From NCBI GenBank assembly GCA_022843345.1, contig JALHNW010000051.1:1-8902 (forward strand): 8,902 bases of DNA. The letters are read 5' to 3'. Positions 1 through 5,471 of this stretch are shown here, one piece after another. How positions within the stretch are numbered: the stretch's first letter is position 1; each line of letters begins with the position of its first letter. The translations under genes were made by a program, and so were the position numbers. The notes beneath the pieces are model-generated. The model made no database searches. It was not told the origin of the DNA and saw only the letters and a list, made by a program, of their open reading frames with translations. This DNA comes from Rubritepida sp. GTDB taxonomy: Bacteria > Pseudomonadota > Alphaproteobacteria > Acetobacterales > Acetobacteraceae.

Positions 1-153
1 GAGGCGCTTGCCCTGCCGGAGGTGCGCGGGCGCATCCTGGAGGGCGGCAGCCTGCCGGTGGGCGGCACGCCGGAGGAACTGGGCCGCTTCCTCAACAGCG
101 AGATCGAGAGCTGGGGCGAGGTGGTGCGCGTCACCGGCGTCCGCCTGGACTGA
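1..153 (+). CDS. Tripartite tricarboxylate transporter receptor (TctC/Bug family), C-terminal fragment
   Basis: Only the last 50 codons are in the window, in frame 1 from the first base to a TGA at 151-153. The visible end (EALALPEVRGRILEGG, then LPVGGTPEELGRFLNSEIES and WGEVVRVTGVRLD) matches the usual C-terminus of Bug/TctC periplasmic receptors. In that family a 'P-x-V-[KR]-x-[RK]-[IL]-x-x-x-G' segment is followed by 'P-x-G-x-T-P-E-E', 'F-x-x-x-E-x-x-x-W' and a terminal hydrophobic turn. These proteins bind small carboxylates or other acids in the periplasm and pass them to a TctA/TctB membrane pair, or act as orphans. The ligand cannot be judged from this piece. About 240 non-coding bases separate it from the next operon, so it probably belongs to a separate transcription unit. 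Family call is by recognition of the C-terminal pattern only. Confidence 0.75.
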   Translation, partial: EALALPEVRGRILEGGSLPVGGTPEELGRFLNSEIESWGEVVRVTGVRLD

Positions 154-156
154 CGC

Positions 157-171
157 GCGGCCGGGGGCCGC
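157..171 (+). terminator. Candidate GC hairpin after the TctC-type gene
   Basis: GCGGCC, GGG, GGCCGC forms a perfect 6-bp stem with a 3-base loop, starting 3 bases after the upstream stop codon. No T run follows, so it is not a classic intrinsic terminator. Short GC palindromes also arise by chance in DNA this rich in G and C. It is listed because of its position directly behind a stop codon. Confidence 0.25.
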
Positions 172-348
172 AGCAGCATCCCGGCGCCGGGCACGCAGGC
201 CTGGCCGGGGGGCGGCCCGATGGGTGGCAGGCGCGCCAGGCGGAGGTGCCGGGGCAGGGTCCCGGCCTGCTTGACCATCCTGGCCGGCCCGGGAAGCTCG
301 GTGCCGGCATGGAACCCACGACGCCGACCCTTGCTTCCGGCCCACTTC

Positions 349-363
349 TGTAGTAACGCTACA
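349..363. promoter_or_regulatory. Probable RpiR-type operator in the promoter region
   Basis: TGTAGTAACGCTACA is an inverted repeat with 5-bp arms (TGTAG/CTACA) around a 5-bp centre. It ends 34 bases before the regulator's start codon. It stands out as an AT-richer island in GC-rich DNA. Known operators of RpiR-family proteins such as HexR have a similar 15-bp layout (TGTA...TACA). A near copy sharing 12 of 15 bases is found at 986-1000. A weak -35-like TTGCTT at 331-336 would place the -10 region over this repeat, which suits repression, but no convincing -10 box is visible. Binding by the adjacent regulator is inferred from family and position. Confidence 0.7.
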
Positions 364-397
364 TCATCCGCGGCACAGATCGCGGCGCGAGGAAACG

Positions 398-1228
398 ATG
401 CAGCACCGCCTGGCCGCCGCCATGCCAGACCTGTCCCCGGCCGAACGCAAGGTTGCCGCCACGATCGCGGCCAACCCGGCGGCGGCGGCCCGCGCGACGA
501 CGTCGCAGCTCGCCCGCGCCGCGGGGGTGAGCGAGCCCACCATCGTGCGGTTCTGCCGTTCCCTGGGCTTCGGCGGCCTGGGCGACCTCCGCCTCGCCCT
601 CGTGCAGCAGGACAACCTGCCGGCACGGATGCACCGCCGCATCGCGCCGGGCACGCCCGTCTCGGAAGCGGCGGGAGCCGTGCTGGACACCGCCATCGCC
701 GCCCTGGAATCCGCCCGCCGGCACCTCGACGCCGAGCCGATCGAGCGCGCGGCGCTCGCCCTGGTGCGCGCCGCGCGGGTGGAGCTGTGGGGCTTCGGCG
801 CCTCCGCCGCCGTCGCCGCGGACATGGAGCACAAGCTGTTCCGCGTCTGCCGCGGCGTCACCGCCCGCGCCGACCCCCACATGCAGGCCATGGCGGCCGC
901 CACGCTGGACGGCGATTCCGCGGCCATCTGCATCAGCCACACCGGCCGCACGCGCGAGATCGTGGACGCCGCCCGCCTCGCCAGATGTAGTGGTGCTACA
1001 GTCATCGCCATTACCGCGCCCGGGAGCCCGCTGGCCGCCGAGGCCACCATCCTGCTCGGCGCGCAGGTCGAGGAGGACACCTCCCTGCACGTCCCGATGG
1101 TGTCGCGCCTCGTGCACCTGGCGCTCGGCGACGCGCTGGCCGTGGCGGTGGCGCTGCTCTCCCCCCCGGCGGCGGAGGAGCGGCTGGCCCGCATGAAGGC
1201 CGCCCTGAAGCCGCGGCGGCTGGACTGA
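398..1228 (+). CDS. MurR/RpiR family transcriptional regulator (HTH plus SIS domain)
   Basis: A 276-residue protein with the standard RpiR layout. The N-terminal helix-turn-helix (about residues 1-77) includes TSQLARAAGVSEPTIVRFCR and GFGGLGDLRLAL. A C-terminal SIS (sugar isomerase) domain (about 115-255) has WGFGASAAVA near 131-140, the phosphosugar-loop motif ISHTGRT at 179-185, and SGATVIAIT at 198-206. SIS domains in this family bind sugar phosphates, so the effector is probably an intermediate of the pathway encoded downstream, such as a phosphorylated keto-deoxy sugar acid. The ATG at 398 has a good ribosome-binding site (GAGGAA, 389-394). The gene ends in TGATG, where its stop overlaps the next start by one base, so it leads the TRAP/catabolic operon and is probably co-regulated with it. 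An operator-like palindrome precedes the gene, and a second lies inside it at codons 197-201. Repressor rather than activator is the more likely role but is not shown. Confidence 0.93.
   Translation: MQHRLAAAMPDLSPAERKVAATIAANPAAAARATTSQLARAAGVSEPTIVRFCRSLGFGGLGDLRLALVQQDNLPARMHRRIAPGTPVSEAAGAVLDTAIAALESARRHLDAEPIERAALALVRAARVELWGFGASAAVAADMEHKLFRVCRGVTARADPHMQAMAAATLDGDSAAICISHTGRTREIVDAARLARCSGATVIAITAPGSPLAAEATILLGAQVEEDTSLHVPMVSRLVHLALGDALAVAVALLSPPAAEERLARMKAALKPRRLD
986..1000. promoter_or_regulatory. Second RpiR-type operator, inside the regulator gene
   Basis: TGTAGTGGTGCTACA has the same TGTAG/CTACA arms and the same 5-bp centre length as the site at 349-363. The shared pattern is TGTAGTnnnGCTACA. 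It falls exactly in frame on codons 197-201 of the regulator (TGT AGT GGT GCT ACA, encoding C-S-G-A-T). Those codons, and the AGA before them, all end in A or T, while the surrounding gene uses G/C-ending codons almost exclusively. This suggests that the DNA site, not only the protein, is under selection. It lies 637 bp (centre to centre) from the upstream site and 228 bases before the first TRAP gene. It could support DNA looping, act as a roadblock, or control an internal promoter. Function is inferred. Confidence 0.6.
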
Positions 1229-1731
1229 TGGAGCGCTGGTTCCTCTTCCTCAACCGCCTCGCCTGCGCGCTGCTGCTGGCGGCATCCTGCACGCTGGTCT
1301 TCGTGAACGTGGTCGGCCGCTACGCCTTCGGCACCTCCTTCGCCTGGGCGGAGGAGGTGAGCCGCTACATGATGATCTGGCTCGCCTTCCTCGCCGCCGG
1401 CCTCGCCCTGCGCGAGGGGGCGCACATCGCCGTCGAGACGCTGCCCGACGCCCTGCCCGAGCGCCTGGCCATCGCGGTGCGCGCCACCGCGCTGCTGCTG
1501 GTGGCGGGCTTCGTCGCCCTCCTCGGCTGGCTCGGCTGGCACTACGCGCAGTTCGCCATGATGCAGCGCACGCCGGTGCTGCGCCTGCCGGTGGGCCAGG
1601 TCTACCTCGCCATCCCCGTCGGCATGGCGCTGATGCTGGCCCACCTGGCGCTGGTCGCCCGCGCCTACGTCTTCCGCCCCAGGGACGACGCCGCCCGGCT
1701 GCGCGCGGCCGAGCTGGGTTCGGCGCTGTGA
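1228..1731 (+). CDS. TRAP transporter small permease (DctQ type)
   Basis: A 167-residue inner-membrane protein with four hydrophobic segments at about 10-29, 47-63, 84-104 and 124-147. The family block NVVGRYAFGTSFAWAEEVSR (27-46), continuing into YMMIWLAFLAAGLALREGAH, is typical of DctQ proteins, which pair with the large permease of a TRAP transporter. Length is normal for the family. The ATG shares one base with the regulator's stop (TGATG), and the 3' end overlaps the large permease gene by four bases, so translation of the three genes is probably coupled. Substrate cannot be read from this subunit; the operon context points to a sugar acid. Confidence 0.93.
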   Translation: MERWFLFLNRLACALLLAASCTLVFVNVVGRYAFGTSFAWAEEVSRYMMIWLAFLAAGLALREGAHIAVETLPDALPERLAIAVRATALLLVAGFVALLGWLGWHYAQFAMMQRTPVLRLPVGQVYLAIPVGMALMLAHLALVARAYVFRPRDDAARLRAAELGSAL

Positions 1732-3014
1732 GCGTGCTCGTCTTGGTATTCCTCGCCACCATGGCGCTGGGCGTGCCCATCGCGCTGACCATGGGCATGG
1801 CCGGCGCCACCGTCATCTGGGCCGAGGACCTGGCCGACCTCATGCTGGTGCCCCAGCAGGCCTTCGCCGGGCTGGACAGCTTCCCCCTGCTCGCCATCCC
1901 CTTCTTCATCCTGGCGGCCGAGCTGATGACGGGCGGGCGGCTGACCGACGTGCTGCTGCGCTTCGCCGCCGCCTGCGTCGGCCGCGCCCGCGGCGGGCTG
2001 GGGCACACCAACATCCTCACGCTCACCATGTTCAGCGGCATCAGCGGCTCGGCGCTGGCCGACGCCGCCGGGCCGGGCGCGGTGATCCAGCGCATGATGA
2101 AGGATGCGGGCTATGCCGGCCCCTACGGCGCTGCGCTGACGGCGGCCACGGCCATCGTCGGCCCCATCATCCCGCCCTCCATCATCATGGTGGTCTACGC
2201 GCTGACGGACAACAGCGTGACGATCAACGGCCTGTTCCTCGCCGGCATCGTGCCCGGCCTGCTCATCGCGCTGGCCCTGCTCGCCGTGAACCACGTCATC
2301 AGCGTGCGGCGCGGCTACGCCGGGACCGAGGCGCGGCCGGGCGCGCGCGAATTCCTGCTGCTGACGCTCCAGGCGCTGCCGGCGCTGCTGCTGCCCGTGC
2401 TGATCATCGGCGGCATCCACGGCGGCGCCTTCACGCCGACGGAGGCCAGCGCGGTGGCCGTCTTCTACGCCCTGCTGGCGGGGATGTTCATCTACCGCAC
2501 GCTCCGGCCGCGGCACATCCCGGCCATCCTGGTGCGCACGGCGGTGATGACGGCCTCCGTCCTGCTCATCATCGCGATGAGCAACATCTTCGGCTACGTC
2601 CTCACCGTGCTCCAGGTTCCCCAATCGGTGGGGGAATGGATCGGCTCGCTGGGCCTGTCCGTCATCCTGTTCCTGCTGGTGGTGAACGTCTTCCTGCTGC
2701 TGTTCGGCATCTTCATCGAGCCGCTGCCGGGCGTGATGATCCTCGTGCCCATCCTCGCCCCGCTGGCGGGCGCCATGGGCGTGGACCCGCTGCACTTCGC
2801 CATCATCCTCATCGTGAACCTCACCCTGGGCATGATCACGCCTCCCGTCGGGGGCCTGCTCTTCGTCACCCAGGTCGTCTCGCGCGAGCGCATGGGAGCG
2901 ATCGTGCGCGAGCTCTGGCCCTTCCTCGGCGCGCAGGTGGCGGTGCTGCTGCTGCTCACCTTCGTGCCCGCCCTGTCCACCTGGCTGCCCAACCTCATGG
3001 GCTACAGCAAGTAA
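1728..3014 (+). CDS. TRAP transporter large permease (DctM type)
   Basis: A 428-residue, highly hydrophobic protein of normal DctM length. It carries the ion-coupled (usually Na+) translocation channel of the TRAP system. Conserved landmarks are SGISGSALADAAGPGAV (103-119), GPIIPPS (145-151), TPTEASA (236-242), FIEPLPGVMILVPILAPL (329-346) and GMITPPVGGLLFV (368-380), spread over about a dozen membrane segments. The start is a GTG at 1728 inside the GTGA overlap with the small permease's stop; MSVLVLVFLATMALGVPIAL is a proper family N-terminus, so no other start is needed. It works with the DctQ-type subunit before it and the periplasmic receptor after it. Confidence 0.95.
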   Translation: MSVLVLVFLATMALGVPIALTMGMAGATVIWAEDLADLMLVPQQAFAGLDSFPLLAIPFFILAAELMTGGRLTDVLLRFAAACVGRARGGLGHTNILTLTMFSGISGSALADAAGPGAVIQRMMKDAGYAGPYGAALTAATAIVGPIIPPSIIMVVYALTDNSVTINGLFLAGIVPGLLIALALLAVNHVISVRRGYAGTEARPGAREFLLLTLQALPALLLPVLIIGGIHGGAFTPTEASAVAVFYALLAGMFIYRTLRPRHIPAILVRTAVMTASVLLIIAMSNIFGYVLTVLQVPQSVGEWIGSLGLSVILFLLVVNVFLLLFGIFIEPLPGVMILVPILAPLAGAMGVDPLHFAIILIVNLTLGMITPPVGGLLFVTQVVSRERMGAIVRELWPFLGAQVAVLLLLTFVPALSTWLPNLMGYSK

Positions 3015-3033
3015 CCAAAAGGGAGCTTCCACG

Positions 3034-4053
3034 ATGAACCGCCGAGACCTCCTCCTGGCCGCCGCCGCCGCAACCCTGGCCGCGCCCGCCATCGCCACGG
3101 CCCAGGCCGCGCGCACCATCCGCTACACCCACTTCCAGCCCGGAAGGCTGGACCAGCCCAAGCACGCCGCCGCGCTCGCCTTCAAGAGCACGGTGGAGGG
3201 GCTGACCAACAACCGCCTGCGCGTGGAGATCTTTCCCGCCGGCCAGCTCGGCCCCGCGCCGCAGGTGATGGAGCAGCTGCGCCTCGGCAGCCTGGAGATG
3301 GCGGTGGTGCACGACGGCGGCATCGCCGGCACCTACGCCCCCTACCAGGTCTTCTCCATGCCCTTCCTGTGGGAGAACCAGGCCATCGCCTGGAAGGTGC
3401 TGGACGGCCCCTTCGGCGCCGACATGGCGGCCGACATGCAGCGCCGCGCCAGCATCCGCCTGCTGGGCCACGCCGACAACGGCGTGCGCCACATCACCAA
3501 CAGCAAGCGCCCGATCGTGACGCCGGACGACATGCGCGGCCTGAAGATCCGCGTGCAGCCCTCCCCCGTCTTCGTGCGCCTGATCGAGAGCCTGGGCGCA
3601 TCGGCCTCGGCCATCGACTGGGGCGAGCTGCCGGCCGCACTCGCCCAGGGCACGGTGGACGGGCAGGAGAACGGCGTGACCAACATCCTCGCCGGCTCCC
3701 TGTTCCAGCACCAGCGCCACATCACGCTCAACGGCCACGTCTATTCGCTGCACGCCTACCTGATGAGCGAGCGCTTCTTCGGCCGCCTGGGCAACGAGGA
3801 GCGCGCCGCCGTGCTCCAGGCCACCGAGATCGCCAAGGTGATCCACCGCGGCATGACCACGGCGCAGGACGCGAACGCCGAGCCGATCCTGCGCGAGCGC
3901 GGCATGGTGGTGCAGCGCCTGAGCGCGCCGCAGGTGGACGCCTTCCGCCGCATCGCCCAGCCCGCCGTGCGGCAGTGGCTGGAGGCCGAGCCCGGCATCG
4001 GCCGCGAATGGGTGGAGAAGCTGCTGGCCGCGACGAGGACCGCGCAAGGGTGA
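3034..4053 (+). CDS. TRAP transporter periplasmic substrate-binding protein (DctP type)
   Basis: A 339-residue receptor. The N-terminus MNRRDLLLAAAAATLAAPAI is a signal peptide with a twin-arginine-like start (RRDLL) and an A-Q-A cleavage site near residue 25, so it is exported, possibly by Tat. The mature protein follows the DctP pattern: RVEIFPAGQLG (63-73), PFLWENQ (110-116), GLKIRVQPSPVF (169-180) and GTVDGQENGVTNI (206-218). In characterised DctP proteins the arginine of the KIRV block (here R173) forms a salt bridge with the ligand's carboxylate, so the ligand should be an acid. With a keto-deoxy acid kinase and an aldolase downstream, a sugar acid is more likely than a C4-dicarboxylate. 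The start has a strong ribosome-binding site (AAAGGGAG, about 3018-3025), fitting a receptor made in excess over the permeases. Its stop overlaps the GTG of the next frame by four bases. Confidence 0.95.
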   Translation: MNRRDLLLAAAAATLAAPAIATAQAARTIRYTHFQPGRLDQPKHAAALAFKSTVEGLTNNRLRVEIFPAGQLGPAPQVMEQLRLGSLEMAVVHDGGIAGTYAPYQVFSMPFLWENQAIAWKVLDGPFGADMAADMQRRASIRLLGHADNGVRHITNSKRPIVTPDDMRGLKIRVQPSPVFVRLIESLGASASAIDWGELPAALAQGTVDGQENGVTNILAGSLFQHQRHITLNGHVYSLHAYLMSERFFGRLGNEERAAVLQATEIAKVIHRGMTTAQDANAEPILRERGMVVQRLSAPQVDAFRRIAQPAVRQWLEAEPGIGREWVEKLLAATRTAQG

Positions 4054-4205
4054 TCTGCGCGATCCTCGACGACGGCTACGGCAGCTACGAGGCCGAGCGG
4101 GCGATCCTGTCCCCGCTCGGCGTCGCGGTGGCGCTGCGCCCCTGCCGCGGCGGCGCGGCGCGGGTGGCGTGCGACGAAGCAGCCATGAAACGGGTGAACC
4201 CGTGA
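4050..4205 (+). pseudogene. Remnant of a D-2-hydroxyacid dehydrogenase, 51 codons
   Basis: A frame opens with GTG at 4050 (overlapping the receptor's stop) and closes with TGA at 4203-4205 (overlapping the next gene's GTG). Its first 40 or so residues, beginning VICAILDDGYGSYEAERAIL and SPLGVAVALRPCRGG, look like the N-terminus of D-isomer-specific 2-hydroxyacid dehydrogenases of the phosphoglycerate dehydrogenase/CtBP-like group, where 'ILDDGY-x-SYE-x-E' and 'LRPC-x-G' are common. That family is normally about 310-340 residues with a central NAD-binding Rossmann domain, which is absent here. The last residues (CDEAAMKRVNP) end in VNP, a frequent C-terminal ending in the family, so an internal deletion joining both ends is plausible. 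The frame stays open and keeps coupled overlaps on both sides, so it may still be translated as a leader that carries ribosomes to the aldolase gene. A genuine small protein is less likely. Confidence 0.65.
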
Positions 4206-4816
4206 TCGAGGCGCTGCGCCGCGCGCGCGTCATCCCCGTCATCCGCACCGCCACCGCCGCGCAGTCGCGCCTGGCCGTGGAATGGCTCAGGGCCGAGGGC
4301 TTCTCGACCTTCGAGCTGACGATGACGACGCCCGATGCGCTGCCATTGCTGGCGGAACTCGCCCGCGACGCGGCGCTCACCTTCGGCATGGGCACCGTGC
4401 CGGACGTGGCCACGGCCGGGGCCGCCATCGCCGCTGGGGCGCGCTTCCTGGTGACGCCGTGGGTGGCGCCGGAGATCGCCGCCGCCTGCCGCGCCCGCGG
4501 CGTCCTGTGCATGCTGGGCGCCATGACGCCCACCGAGGTGCGCGCCGCCCAGGCGGCGGGCGCGGACGTGGTGAAGCTGTTCCCGGCCAGCACCGCCGGC
4601 GGCCCCGCCCACCTCAAGGCCCTGCGCGCCGTCTTCCCCGGCGTGGCCTTCTGCCCGACCGGCGGGGTGGAGCCGCGCAACGCCGCCGACTACCTGCGCG
4701 CCGGCGCCGCCTTCGTCGGCATCGGCGGCACGCTGGCCGACCCGCGCGCGCTGGCTACCAACGACCGCGCCACCATCCAGGCCGCCGCCCGCGAGGCGCT
4801 GGCCATCACCGCCTGA
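4202..4816 (+). CDS. eda: 2-dehydro-3-deoxy-phosphogluconate/galactonate-type aldolase (KDPG aldolase family)
   Basis: A 204-residue class I (Schiff-base) aldolase that splits a 2-keto-3-deoxy-6-phospho sugar acid into pyruvate and glyceraldehyde 3-phosphate, the last step of Entner-Doudoroff-type routes. With the GTG at 4202 as start, the key residues are R15 in VIPVIR, E38 in FELTMTTP (catalytic glutamate position), the GMGTVPD block (62-68), LVTPWVAPE (83-91), the Schiff-base lysine K125 in DVVKLFPAS, and CPTGGV. In KDPG aldolases the TP is usually followed by glycine; here it is tryptophan (W87). KDPG (Eda) and KDPGal (DgoA) specificity cannot be separated by eye. A start at GTG 4169 would add 11 unlike residues, so 4202 is preferred. 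It sits in a GTGA overlap with the preceding remnant frame and has no strong ribosome-binding site of its own. Confidence 0.9.
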   Translation: MIEALRRARVIPVIRTATAAQSRLAVEWLRAEGFSTFELTMTTPDALPLLAELARDAALTFGMGTVPDVATAGAAIAAGARFLVTPWVAPEIAAACRARGVLCMLGAMTPTEVRAAQAAGADVVKLFPASTAGGPAHLKALRAVFPGVAFCPTGGVEPRNAADYLRAGAAFVGIGGTLADPRALATNDRATIQAAAREALAITA

Positions 4817-4823
4817 GGACACC

Positions 4824-5471
4824 ATGGACCCACGCATCATCGAAGGCTTCCGCACCGCCGCCATCGCCTCCATCGCCGACGCGCTGGACAAGGCCACGGG
4901 CAGGCGCGGGTACATGGCGCACGAGATCAAGAACCGCATCAACGACAAGCGCATGGTCGGCCCCGCCGCCACCGTGCTGCACGCGCCCACCCGCGAGTTC
5001 CTGCCGCCCACCATGGCGCTGGACCTGATCGACGAATCCGCGCCCGGCAGCGTGATCTGCATCGGCATGCACGGCGACGTGGACGTGGCGGTGTGGGGCG
5101 GGCTGATGACGGCCGGCGCCTTCGCCAACGGCCATGCGGGTGCGGTGCTGGACGCCGGCGTGCGCGACATCCCCGAGATCCGCCGCGACTACGACCTGCC
5201 GGTCTTCGCGCGCACCGTCTCGCCCGGCACCACGCTGGGCCGCACGCAGACCATCGCCGCCCAGGTGCCCGTCATGGTCGGCGGCCTGCTGGTGCATCCG
5301 GGGGACCTCGTCGTGGGCGACATCGACGGCGTCTGCGTCATCCCGCCCGACGCCGCGGAGGAGGTGCTGAAGCTCGCCCAGGAGATCGACGCGCGCGAGG
5401 CCGAGCAGGCGAAGCTGATCGTGGAGGCGAAGTCGCTGCGCCAGGGCCTGGCGAAGTACGGCCGGATCTGA
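4824..5471 (+). CDS. RraA-like / HMG-CHA aldolase family protein
   Basis: A 215-residue protein of the RraA-like fold. The family includes 4-hydroxy-4-methyl-2-oxoglutarate / 4-carboxy-4-hydroxy-2-oxoadipate aldolases with oxaloacetate decarboxylase activity, as well as E. coli RraA, the RNase E inhibitor. The divalent-metal and pyruvate-binding signature of the aldolase branch, G-X20-R-D-X2-E/D, is intact: G93, then exactly 20 residues, then R114-D115, and E118. Other family marks are VGPAATV (45-51), GDVDVAVWGG (84-93) and the GDLVVGDIDGVCVIPPD block. It is therefore more likely an enzyme acting on a pyruvate-like 2-keto acid than an RNA-decay regulator. Such proteins are often mislabelled as demethylmenaquinone methyltransferase. 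The ATG at 4824 follows the aldolase stop by 7 bases, with GAGGA overlapping that stop, and its own stop overlaps the kinase start by one base. The exact substrate is unknown. Confidence 0.88.
   Translation: MDPRIIEGFRTAAIASIADALDKATGRRGYMAHEIKNRINDKRMVGPAATVLHAPTREFLPPTMALDLIDESAPGSVICIGMHGDVDVAVWGGLMTAGAFANGHAGAVLDAGVRDIPEIRRDYDLPVFARTVSPGTTLGRTQTIAAQVPVMVGGLLVHPGDLVVGDIDGVCVIPPDAAEEVLKLAQEIDAREAEQAKLIVEAKSLRQGLAKYGRI

Noticed and set aside
262..287. Inverted repeat CCGGCC/GGCCGG upstream of the regulator
   Set aside because: Only 6 bp with a 14-base loop, made of GC-only words expected often in this composition.
220..990. + strand open frame of 256 codons overlapping the regulator gene
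   Set aside because: Arginine/proline-rich shadow translation in a different frame from the clear RpiR-type protein, with no recognisable motif.
1352..1369. Third operator-like half site (GCTACA) within the small permease gene
   Set aside because: The opposite arm does not match TGTAG, and GAGCCGCTACATG is explained by the conserved protein residues SRYM.
1665..3119. Long - strand open frame (484 codons) opposite the large permease gene
   Set aside because: Its translation is rich in H, Q, D, R and G with no domain pattern, the usual mirror of a GC-rich membrane-protein gene. The + strand frame is a clear DctM-type permease.
4191..4202. Small palindrome CGGGTGAACCCG at the aldolase start as a translation switch
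   Set aside because: The loop would be only 2-4 bases with a 4-5-bp stem, and such short GC palindromes are common by chance here.
4824..5471. Demethylmenaquinone methyltransferase or RNase E inhibitor role for the RraA-like gene
   Set aside because: The methyltransferase label for this family is a historical misannotation, and the intact aldolase signature plus sugar-acid operon context favour an enzyme on 2-keto acids.
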